Assembly (NCBI RefSeq): GCF_036711975.1
Contig: NC_091975.1
Span: 436,501 to 500,500 of the forward strand
Reading direction: 5' to 3'
DNA from: Onthophagus taurus
Lineage: Eukaryota; Arthropoda; Insecta; Coleoptera; Scarabaeidae
DNA length: 64,000 nucleotides
The position numbers and the translations under genes are program-made. Positions 23,040 through 40,100 of the stretch are shown one piece after another. Position 1 is the first letter of the stretch; the number at the start of each line of letters is the position of its first letter. A model generated the notes under the pieces. The model saw only the letters and a program-made list of their open reading frames with translations, did not search any database and was not told where the DNA came from.

Positions 23040-26000
23040 CGACTTTAAACTTTCTACTATACAAGAAAGAATCTGTATAAAAAATTTTGTTGATCAAAAA
23101 GGTATCTCTTTGATAAATCAGATCATTAAATCAGATCATTTTCAAAAGAAAACATTGAGCTTTAATTTAAAATAAGTCTCATTCCTTAATTTCAATAAAT
23201 ACGACTTCCAGGAATTTTTAAATTAACATCTTTTTTGACACTTTTAGGTTATACGAAAATGTAAGTTTTGTTTCAACATTTTTTTTCTCAATATTTTTCC
23301 AATCCAACCCAACAATTATTATACATCATTGTAAAGAGAAAGCTTTGAGCTTTAATTTAGAATAAGTCTCATTTCTTAATTTCAATAAATACGGCTTCTA
23401 GGAATTTTTAAATTAGCATCTTTTTTGACATTTTTAGATTATACGAAAATGTAAGTTTTGTTTCAATATTTTTTATTTCAATATTTTTCCAATCCAACCC
23501 AACAATTATTATACATCATTTTAAAGAGAAAGCTTTGAGCTTTAATTTAGAATAAGTCTCATTCCTTAATTTCAATAAATACGGCTTCCAGGAATTTTTA
23601 AATTAGTATCTTTTTTGACACTTTTAGGTTATACGAAAATGTAAGTTTTGTTTCAACATTTTTTTTCTCAATATTTTTCCAATCCAACCCAACAATTATT
23701 ATACATCATTGTAAAGAGAAAGCTTTGAGCTTTAATTTAGAATAAGTCTCATTTCTTAATTTCAATAAATACGGCTTCTAGGAATTTTTAAATTAGCATC
23801 TTTTTTGACATTTTTAGGTTATACGAAAATGTAAGCTTTGTTTCAACATTTTTTTTTTCAATATTTTTCCAATCCAACCCAACAATTATTATACATCATT
23901 GTAAAGAGGAAGCTTTGAGCTTTAATTTAGAATAAGTCTCATTCCTTAATTTCAATAAATACGACTTCCAGGAATTTTTAAATTAGCATCTTTTTTGACA
24001 CTTTTAGGTTATACGAAAATGTAAGTTTTGTTTCAACATTTTTTATTTCAATATTTTTCCAATCCAACCCAACAATTATTATACATCATTGTAAAGAGGA
24101 AGCTTTGAGCTTTAATTTAGAATAAGTCTCATTCCTTAATTTCAATAAATACGGCTTCCAGGAATTTTTAAATTAGCATCTTTTTTGACACTTTTAGGTT
24201 AAACGAAAATGTAAGTTTTGTTTCAATATTTTTTATTTCAATATTTTTCCAATCCAACCCAACAATTATTATACATCATTTTAAAGAGAAAGCTTTGAGC
24301 TTTAATTTAGAATAAGTCTCATTCCTTAATTTCAATAAATACAGCTTCTAGGAATTTTTAAATTAGCATCTTTTTTGACACTTTTAGGTTATACGAAAAT
24401 GTAAGTTTTGTTTCAACATTTTTTTTCTCAATATTTTTCCAATCCAACCCAACAATTATTATACATCATTGTAAAGAGAAAGCTTTGAGCTTTAATTTAG
24501 AATAAGTCTCATTCCTTAATTTCAATAAATACGGCTTCAAGGAATTTTTAAATTAGCATCTTTTTTGACACTTTTAGGTTATACGAAAATGTAAGTTTTA
24601 TTTCAACATTTTTTTTCTCAATATTTTTCCAATCCAACCCAACAATTATTATACATCATTTTAAAGAGAAACCTTTGAGCTTTAATTTAAAATAAGTCTC
24701 ATTCCTAAATTTCAATAAATACGGCTTCCAGAAATTTTTAAATTAGTATCTTTTTTGACACTTTCAGGAAAATGTAAGTTTTGTTTCAACATTTTTTTTC
24801 TCAATATTTTTCCAATCCAACCCAACAATTATTATACATCATTTTAAAGAGAAAGCTTTGAGCTTTAATTTAGAATAAGCCTCATTTCTTAATTTCAATA
24901 AATACGGCTTCCAGGAATTTTTAAATTAGCATCTTTTTTGACACTTTTAGGTTATACGAAAATGTAAGTTTTGTTTCAACATTTTTTTTCTCAATATTTT
25001 TCCAATCCAACCCAACAATTATTATACATCATTTTAAAGAGAAAGCTTTGAGCTTTAATTTAGAATAAGCCTCATTTCGTAATTTCAATAAATACGGCTT
25101 CCAGGAATTTTTAAATTAGTATCTTTTTTGACACTTTTAGGTTATACGAAAATGTAAGTTTTGTTTCAATATTTTTTATTTCAATATTTTTCCAATCCAA
25201 CCCAAGAATTATTATACATCATTTTAAAGAGAAAGCTTTGAGCTTTAATTTAGAATAAGCCTCATTCCTTAATTTCAATAAATACGACTTCCAGGAATTT
25301 TTAAATTAGTATCTTTTTTGACACTTTTAGGTTATACGAAAATGTAAGTTTTGTTTCAACATTTTTTTTCTCAATATTTTTCTAATCCAACCCAACAATT
25401 ATTATACATCATTTTAAAGAGAAAGCTTTGAGCTTTAATTTAGAATAAGCCTCATTTCTTAATTTCAATAAATACGACTTCCAGGAATTTTTAAATTAGT
25501 ATCTTTTTTGACACTTTTAGGAAAATGTAAGTTTTGTTTCAACATTTTTTTTCTCAATATTTTTCCAATCCAACCCAACAATTATTATACATCATTTTCA
25601 AGAGAAAGCTTTGAGCTTTAATTTAGAATAAGCCTCATTTCTTAATTTCAATAAATACGGCTTCCAGGAATTTTTAAATTAGTATCTTTTTTGACACTTT
25701 TAGGTTATACGAAAATGTAAGTTTTGTTTCAACATTTTTTTTCTCAATATTTTTCCAATCCAACCCAAGAATTATTATACATCATTTTAAAGAGAAAGCT
25801 TTGAGCTTTAATTTAGAATAAGTCTCATTCCTTAATTTCAATAAATACGGCTTCTAGGAATTTTTAAATTAGCATCTTTTTTGACACTTTTAGGTTATAC
25901 GAAAATGTAAGTTTTGTTTCAACATTTTTTTTCTCAATATTTTTCCAATCCAACCCAACAATTATTATACATCATTTTAAAGAGAAAGCTTTGAGCTTTA

Positions 26001-26850
26001 ATTTAAAATAAGCCTCATTTCTTAATTTCAATAAATACGGCTTCCAGGAATTTTTAAATTAGTATCTTTTTTGACACTTTTAGGTTATACGAAAATGTAA
26101 GTTTTGTTTCAATATTTTTTATTTCAATATTTTTCCAATCCAACCCAACAATTATTATACATCATTTTAAAGAGAAAGCTTTGAGCTTTAATTTAGAATA
26201 AGTCTCATTCCTTAATTTCAATAAATACGGCTTCTAGGAATTTTTAAATTAGCATCTTTTTTGACACTTTTAGGTTATACGAAAATATAAGTTTTGTTTC
26301 AACATTTTTTTTCTCAATATTTTTCCAATCCAACCCAACAATTATTATACATCATTTTAAAGAGAAAGCTTTGAGCTTTAATTTAGAATAAGTCTCATTT
26401 CTTAATTTCAATAAATACGGCTTCCAGGAATTTTTAAATTAGTATCTTTTTTGACACTTTTAGGTTATACGAAAATGTAAGTTTTGTTTCAACATTTTTT
26501 TTCTCAATATTTTTCCAATCCAACCCAACAATTATTATACATCATTTTAAAGAGAAAGCTTTGAGCTTTAATTTAGAATAAGCCTCATTTCTTAATTTCA
26601 ATAAATACGGCTTCCAGGAATTTTTAAATTAGTATCTTTTTTGACACTTTTAGGTTATACGAAAATGTAAGTTTTGTTTCAACATTTTTTTTCTCAATAT
26701 TTTTCCAATCCAACCCAACAATTATTATACATCATATTAAAGAGAAAGCTTTGAGCTTTAATTTAGAATAAGTCTCATTCATTAATTTCAATAAATACGG
26801 CTTCCAGGAATTTTTGAATTCGCATCTTTTTTGACACTTAGATTACGCGA
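23040..26850. repeat. ~180-bp satellite array, about 21 units
   Basis: A head-to-tail array of about 180-bp monomers, each with GACACTTTTAGGTTATACG, CCAATCCAACCCAACAATT and AAAGCTTTGAGCTTTAATT. Monomers differ at a few recurrent positions (TTTTTTCTC or TTTTATTTC; AAGTCTC or AAGCCTC; GTATC or GCATC), and these variants are shuffled between neighbours. Two units (near 24770 and 25520) lack the TTATACG segment. The array sits between the TOG gene and Bub3, bounded by a hAT-like remnant and a MITE. No coding capacity. Confidence 0.95.
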
Positions 26851-26865
26851 AAATGTTAGTTTTTG

Positions 26866-27302
26866 CCTTTGATTATATATAATATGGATTGAGCCAACGA
26901 GAGAGATAGCTTGCGCAAGGTGATCGAACCGAGATAGACATAAAAGCGTACTGACATATAATGGGCGTGCGTTAACTTATAAGATAAAAAACTATCAATT
27001 AGAAGTAACATTTATAATACTTACAGGTGATGTGAAACTGTATTATCGCGAACTTTGCACACGAAACAATACATTTTTAAACATAACGGTGTGACTGGCT
27101 GTGACACAACAAAACGATAAACGTCAAATGGAAGAGGTTTGACACTTTTGTGCGCATGCGCCCGTCTGTTTAGTACCGTTTTATGTCTATCTTTGTTACA
27201 CTTTCACATTATCGCTTTCCATCTGCGTCTATTCACCTTGAACCACATTTTTGTTAGTAGATATATTCAGTTAGCTCAATCCATATTATATATAATCAAA
27301 GG
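26866..27302. mobile_element. 437-bp MITE with CCTTTGATTATATATAAT termini
   Basis: The inverted ends CCTTTGATTATATATAATA and its mirror before 27302 continue inward through GGATTGAG. The body has CGAACCGAGATAGACATAAA and a copy of ATCTATTCAC-like text shared with a second copy at 38294-40540, which lies in opposite orientation. Non-coding. Confidence 0.85.
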
Positions 27303-27679
27303 TTTTAGCTCATTACGTTTTTTCTGAATATTTGCCTCCAAGTGAATGTAGATCAGGAGTCCACCAACATTTGGATTCATAACCTAACCTATAAGTTCAA
27401 AACGCTGTCACTTTGAAAGTCTAAATAATGACATATGTCATTTTAGTTACAAATTTAAAATATTTCTTTAAGTTTAAAAGCAAAGAATAATTACTTTTTA
27501 TTCAAAGCGAAAAATTACGAATCGAATCTATTTAAATTAACAATCTTTTGATTATTTATTTATTTCAAATACAAATTAAAATCAGTAAATTGATGAAATG
27601 CAGCTAACTTCATCCCAAAACTTCCCCCCACAGATAGTAAACATAACCTAAACGCAATTTTTTTCTTATTCAAAGAACG

Positions 27680-28851
27680 ATGTCTGTAAATTCTCAAAAT
27701 GAGTATAAATTAAAAAGCCCCCCTGATGATACGATATCTTCGGTGAAATTCGGCCCGAACACCAATCAATTTTTGTTGGTAAGTTCGTGGGATTCGGGAG
27801 TGAGGTTATACGATGTCCAAACGAATACTTTAAGACATAAATATCAACATAACGGCCCCGTTTTAGATTGCTGTTTTACGGTGAGTTAATTTAATTAATA
27901 ATACTTTATTTTTAATATAAATTCTTTTGAATTAATAGGATGCTGTTCATTCTTATAGTGGAGGTTTGGATAATACCCTAAAAATGTTCGATTTTAATAC
28001 AACAACAGGTAAAAAAGATTTAATGAAATCAACACGATTAAAATCAAAAAATTTTAAATTTTAGAAGTAACCGTTGGTTCACATAACCAAGCGATTCGAT
28101 GTGTTGAGTATTGTTCAGAAGTTAATGGTATTTTATCAGGTTCTTGGGATCATTACATAAAGTTATGGGATCCTAGAGCACATGTTAGTGCAGGTAGTTA
28201 TAATCAAGGCGATAAGGTTTATACAATGAGTGTGTGTGATGAAAAATTGTTAGTTGGAACGGCGGGTAGAAAAATCTTAGTATGGGATATCCGTAATATG
28301 TCTTATACTGTACAAAAACGTGAATCTAGTTTAAAATATCAAACGAGAGCTATTAAATGTTTTCCAAATAAGCAAGGTTACGTTTTGAGTAGTATCGAAG
28401 GCCGAGTCGCCGTCGAATATTTAGATACCAATCCAGAAATACAAAAGAAAAAATACGCTTTTAAGTGTCATCGAATTAAAGATAAGGATGGTGTTGAAAA
28501 AATTTATCCTGTTAATGTTATAAGTTTTCATCCCACTCATAATACTTTCGCAACTGGTGGATCAGATGGCTTTGTGAATATTTGGGATGGTTTTAATAAG
28601 AAGAGATTATGTCAATTTCATCAGTATCATACTTCTATTACTTCATTAAGTTTTAGCAGTAACGGTATAATAATTAATACAATTTTTCTTTGTTAAATGA
28701 CTAAAATATTCTTTTTGTAGGTTCTATTTTAGCAATGGGGTGTTCCTATTTCCTAACAGAAGATGAACCACCAGCTGTAATCCCCGAAAATTCCATTTAT
28801 ATTCGTAGCGTAACCGATCAAGAAACAAAACCCAAATTTGTTAATTCATAA
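27680..28851 (+). CDS. Bub3: Mitotic checkpoint protein Bub3
   Basis: Four exons: 27680-27880, 27939-28008, 28065-28664 and 28721-28851, giving 333 aa (human BUB3 is 328). WD40 propeller throughout: PPDDTISSVKFGPNTNQFLL, SSWDSGVRLYDV, GGLDNTLKMFDF, SGSWDHYIKLWDPR, ILVWDIRNM, the family mark FPNKQGYVLSSIEGRVAVEY, ATGGSDGFVNIWDGFNKKR and a C-terminal YIRSVTDQETKPK. Bub3 docks Bub1 and BubR1 (through their GLEBS motifs) onto phosphorylated KNL1 at kinetochores and holds the spindle checkpoint. RAE1 is the nearest paralog, but these sequences are BUB3-specific. It converges on the Ly6 gene; the stop codons are 25 bp apart, so the 3' UTRs overlap. Confidence 0.97.
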
Positions 28852-28876
28852 AGGCATTTTTTTATTTATTTTTGTA

Positions 28877-29499
28877 TTACATAAAAAAGTAAAGTGTATA
28901 AAGAGTTGAGATGTTTAAAATAAATAAATTGAGTTGGAATTTAGAGCTTAAATTACAAGCATCCGCATCATTACAGCTTTGAACACAACCACGAACATAA
29001 CTAAAAATAAAAAATTAATTAAAAATTCTTAAAAGTGAGGTTAGGTTGAATATGACAGTTATTAAATGTCACATTTCAGAGAGCCAACTTAAAATTACCT
29101 TTCGCCATAATAAAATCCTCCACAATGAGACATTCGAACAATTTCAGTGTCTGTTGTTAAAGTTCCACTATCCAAGGCGCATCCTCTTAGAGTTAAAGTT
29201 GTTTTGTTATCGGCGAAAGTTCCGGTTATTTTAATACAGAAAGTAGCCGGAAATAAACCATCTCTTCCCTTTCGCCCGCCCATGCACGGAGATTCCAAAA
29301 TATCCGTCGTGTAATTATTGTGAAAAGGGTCCTCGCATGGTTGATAATCGTTATTTATTGATATACATTTAAAACAATCAATTGAGTTCACTTCAATTTA
29401 AAAAAAAATGTTATAAAAGATTTTAAAAAAGTTATTAATCTTACCGAAATTGAATTGATAGAAACCGAAAAGTCCTAATATAAAAATGGCGCTACCCAT
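28877..29499 (-). CDS. Secreted/GPI-anchored Ly6/QVR-type protein
   Basis: Three exons: 29499-29445, 29390-29099 and 29000-28877, giving 156 aa. Residues 1-18 (MGSAIFILGLFGFYQFNF) form a signal peptide ending close to the first intron. The mature part has SIDCFKCISIN, PCEDPF, an ESPCMGG loop, FCIKITG, LRGCALD, MSHCGG and VRGCVQSCNDADACN, the cysteine spacing of the insect QVR/sleepless-like Ly6 family. A closing hydrophobic tail (LNLFILNISTLYTLYFFM) suits GPI anchoring. Members include Drosophila quiver, boudin, crooked and crimpled, with roles in channel regulation or septate junctions; I cannot say which is the ortholog. The stop codon lies 25 bp from the Bub3 stop in opposite orientation. 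Confidence 0.85.
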
Positions 29500-29928
29500 T
29501 TCAAATTTAACATCACCCGAAAAAAACCGTGTTAAAATGTTAAAACTCTTTCTACTTTCTTTACGCGCATCTATTGATTGTTTTTTTACAGTAAATAATC
29601 AATAATTTTACCTCATGAGTACAAGAGAATACATTCCATGACTGACTGGTGCCCCCAATAACTCTTTTCACCCCCACTACAACCACAAAACCCTTCTCTG
29701 AGTATTCATCACCTGGGAATACTCTATGGAAAACCCCCATCACACTTCATTATACAAATTGGGCGATTTTAATAGAATACAAATTGAGTTTTGCATAATA
29801 ATTGGATTAAAACGAAATTCAACGTTAAAAATTAACATAAAATCAATTATTTGCAACAAAATTGACAAAGTAAGAAACGTCAAAATCATGAAAATTTTCC
29901 GCACAAAATTTTATTAATTAAATCAAAA

Positions 29929-30210
29929 ATGCATTTTCAAAAGCCGTATCCAAACAAATCGAAGAAAACTTTCCCAAAACCCCTTCAAAAATATTATAAA
30001 GCAAAATTAAATTCGTGCAATAACACCAAAAATTTTAATGTTAAAAAAGAAACCGCAAATTATGATTTAAAAGAATCGGAAATGTTACAAAGCGTTTTGG
30101 ATACTTTGGAGGATATCAGTGATAGTATTATGTTAATGCTGGATAGCAAAAACAATAAAGATATTAATGTTAATACTGAAGAAAATGCTTTAAGTAATCA
30201 CAAGAAATGA
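29929..30210 (+). CDS. Small basic hypothetical protein, 93 aa
   Basis: An open frame, MHFQKPYPNKSKKTFPKPLQ at its start, with a Lys-rich N-terminal half and an amphipathic acidic segment, MLQSVLDTLEDISDSIMLML, at about residues 54-73. No signal peptide or transmembrane helix. I do not recognise the family. In its favour: it begins 60 bp after TTGACA and ACGTCAAA words like those before neighbouring genes, lies divergently from the Ly6 gene, and is followed within 10 bp by AATAAA. A chance open frame in AT-rich DNA cannot be excluded. Confidence 0.45.
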   Translation: MHFQKPYPNKSKKTFPKPLQKYYKAKLNSCNNTKNFNVKKETANYDLKESEMLQSVLDTLEDISDSIMLMLDSKNNKDINVNTEENALSNHKK

Positions 30211-30755
30211 TTTTAATAAAATTTTTAAATTTTTAGACAGCTTTATTAATGGAAGTACAACTTTATTTCTAACAAACAACTTTTAACTAAAAACAAAACA
30301 ATAAAAAAAAGTAAGAAAATAATAATAAAAGCACCAATATATTGGAAAATAAATTTTAAGTACAATATTTCTTTGTAAAGTACATGTAAAAACATTCTAA
30401 CCTCAACAACTTGTTAATATTTTTTTTTTTATTTTTTAATCTATTTTTTGGTATTTAACATTTATACAACACCTAAATCTAATTAATTAACATTAAATTA
30501 TTTGTTTCTTCATTAATTAATATAAGTACTAGAATAAAGTACATAAAAGTTATATTTGTCAATAATTTATCAATCTTGATTATTGCTAAATACAAAAGCC
30601 AAAAAAAAATATATAAAAAATAAATGCCTAAACCCCTTTTTGCAATAACATTTTTATTTTAAAACACTAACTTAATACTTGTATTTTCAAAAAAAAATTA
30701 ATCGTTGAAATAAGTTAAGTACTCTATCGGCCTTTTTAAGACCGTTACTTTGTTG
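30211..30755. other. AT-rich 3' flank
   Basis: Low-complexity A- and T-rich DNA between the small basic ORF and the last candidate exon of unextended; probably holds the 3' UTR of the latter on the minus strand. No gene seen. Confidence 0.4.
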
Positions 30756-36674
<5,919 letters not shown>

Positions 36675-37186
36675 GTTCGCGAAAACTGAGCTAAAGGGGC
36701 TCCGAGATTGCTCGTTTTAACCATTTTCGACTGTAAACGCGGCTGTCAATTTGACAGATTTCTTCTTGTTGGAAATATTTTTTTGGTGCGCTATCTAACG
36801 ATTGAATTTAGAAGTTGAAACTTTTATAATTAAGCGAAAGATGGGGTTATTTGTTTGAGTTAAATGATTTAATTTTTAGAAATTTGTTTAATTACTTAGG
36901 GAAATTAGTAAATAAAAAACGGATTTATAAGACATTATAAAACATTAAATATATTCAAAAAGTCATTAAACAACAAATTAATATTTCTAACCTCTCTAAA
37001 TGAAGAGAAAAATAAAAAACACATTAGCCTGACTTTGGTACATTTATTGCGCCCAGTTCTCAACAAAATCGTCATCAAACGTCAGTCTTTTCAACCTTTT
37101 ATTTTTTCTGTTCTAAAAACTTTTTCGAGACTAAAACACACCATTTCTCTTTTTATTTAATCATCCTCTGCTACTAAAAAAAATCA
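36675..37186. promoter_or_regulatory. unextended promoter and STARD7 3' flank
   Basis: The unextended promoter must lie here. The palindrome TGTCAATTTGACA at 36744-36756 is 70-85 bp upstream of the start codon. The rest is AT-rich and includes the STARD7 3' UTR on the minus strand. Confidence 0.5.
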
Positions 37187-40100
37187 CTAACTAAAATAAT
37201 ACGTAGGCTGTAAATACTTCCAATAATTATGTTTAGACACTTCCGCTTGAACGATTGGAGTTGGAGAGGTCATAATATCAACTCCAGGAATTCTCTCCTG
37301 TATTTGTATTCCCATTTCTAACGTTTGTTTCTCTTCGATTTTTTTCTTATCTTTTAAGAGAACGACTTGACTCGAAGCAGATTTTAATGACTTCAAATAG
37401 CTTTCTTTTGCAACAATTTCCTCTTCGACAATTTGTTTTAAATCGCATCGTCTCGAAATCAGTTTTTCATCACAATATTTTTGGTAATCCCTGGCGGCGA
37501 CTCGTAATTTTGTTAAAAACTCAGGCATGGCTCTGTACGCTACCCAAGCGGTTACGGCCGCTGGGATGTTTACGCCCGGATTATCATAATAAGTTAAAGC
37601 AAATTCAATACCCGGGGAAAAAAAGTCTTTGTGCGGTCGAATAATCATGTGCGAATTGTAATCGGAAACACGATACTTTTCAACTGTGATGGGACGCTTT
37701 GGATGTTCCGTACATTTACTTACGAGAAGTAATATTTTCGAATCGGTATCAATCAGATAACGACGTTTAAAAACGTAGTCTCTATTAGCAAAAAGTTTCT
37801 GTAAACAATAAAATTAATTGGAATTATTTTTAGGTTACGTTTTTGATTTTAGGCCCACTTTTACCACCTCTTGATACATTTATCCCATAGATAAATCTGT
37901 GTAACCATGGTAATTATCCCCTAGATTAGTTTATCAAGAGATTGGTAAAAGTGGGTCCTAAATGTCATAAAATCAGTAAACAAAAATTCAAGAATCATAA
38001 ACCAGAATGTTAACACCAAAACCTGGTAAACCCCCCACAGACGTTACATCATATAGGCCAATGATAAACTATGGAATCCAACTGTGGGGTTGTACCTGCA
38101 AGACAAATGCAAGTCTGACTCAAAGAATTCCAAAACAAAGTACTAAGGTACTCAAAAGGTATCAAAAGCAGTAATAATCTAAATGTGTTCCGCGTATCGT
38201 TTTTTCTTTTGATTTTAAAACAATAAAAATATGACAATATTTATCTACAGGTTGTTTCGTAATATATGCGCAGGACTTCAGGTGTGATCAAGGCTTTGAT
38301 TATATATAATATGGATTGAGCTAACTGAATATATCTACTAACAAAAATGTTGCTCAAGGTGAATAGACGCAGATGGAAAGCGATAATGTGAAAGTGTAAC
38401 AAAGATAGATATATTATATGTCAGTACGCTTCTATATCTATCTCACTTCTATCAATACTCTCGGTTCGATCACCTTGCGCAAGCTATCTCTCTCGTTGGC
38501 TCAATCCATATTATACAGGATGGTCCGTTACTAATGGGACACAGAGCAACAGTGAATTCCTTACATTAAATTATTACGATTTAACCCAATTTATGTTAGT
38601 CCAATTGTTAATAACAACGAAGATACATATGGTTAAAGTTAATACTTTATTTTCGTTTTTCTTTAATAATTTCGTTGTCTCTTACATTATGAACATGAAA
38701 ATTGGTACATTATCATTTTTTAATACAATAAATAATAATTTGGTGTTAGTTTTGATTTATCTTTCAGATGGCGCTGTCTACCTTAAAAAACCACCCTTAA
38801 AGTAGTCATATCTTTTTCATCGTTAAAATTTTTACAACTCACATAACATAAAACAGTTTCTCAGACATTTTTACATAAATTTGGTATACCTATCAATATT
38901 CTCTAAAGTTCTCCGTTCCCGAGATAATCACTGTTTAAGGGCACTTTGCAAAATTTAATATCTCAGTAACATCAGTTGGCGTTGACAAAGTTTTTATTTA
39001 GTCAAACACTAGACAATCAGTTTGGCATTCAGTTTCATTTCACGCTCAGTATTATTGTAATCAATGTATTTGTTACTTTGAAATAATGCCCCGGCATAAT
39101 TTTTTTTCTAACACGGAAATGCGTGATATGGTGTGCATATACGCTCAAGAAAAGTTTAATGGAAGGGAAGCGTGCAGAAGATATTTATTAAAATACCCCA
39201 ACAGAAGACAACCAAATCACAAGTTATTTAAAAATTTGTATGACCGCTTAGGTGAGACTGGTTCATTTCGTCCTAAACGAAATACAGGTCGTCCAAAAAA
39301 GATTTCCGTTGATGAAGAAGATGAAGTTTTAGTACGAGTTAGTAACAACCAGCTGCAACCGGGTTAAGCAAGTCGTCAATTCTACGAATATTAAAAAAAG
39401 AAAGACTGTATCCATACCATTTTGTACCTGTACACGCCTTACTGCCTACTGATTTAAGAGTTCGGTTAGAATTTGCTAATTTTATCAAAAATCGGCAAAA
39501 TTCTGACCCATCGTTTATTGCCAACATTTTATTTACTGACGAGGCGACATTCACTCGTAGTGGGGTTTTTAATTTTAAAAATTATCATGTTTGGGAAACT
39601 GAAAACCCACACATGACACGGCAACGGCATTTTCAACATGAATTTAAAATAAATGTTTGGTGTGGGTCCGCGGGAATTACCAAATAATTTGAACGGCCAC
39701 AATTATTTACAGTTTTTGCAAAACCAAGTAGACGATATGTTGGCTGAGTTACCATTAAATATTTGGACTGTCATGTGGTTTATGCAAGATGGAGCACCAC
39801 CCCATTTTTCCAGGCAAGTGCGAGATTATCTCGATATGAATTTTCCACGAAGATGGATTGGCCGAGGTAGTCATTACACTTGGCCACCACGAAGTCCCGA
39901 TTGTAATCCTATGGATTTTTGAGTATGGGGATTTGTAAAATCCCTTGTTTACAAAGACAATCCTGAAACTCGTGAGGAACTGTGGCAAAAAATTGTAAAG
40001 GCAGTGGATATCATTAGGATTGAACAAATATTATTTAACATAAGAAGATCATTTTCTAAACGGATTGGAAAATGCATTGAAGCTAACGGTGGTCACTTTG

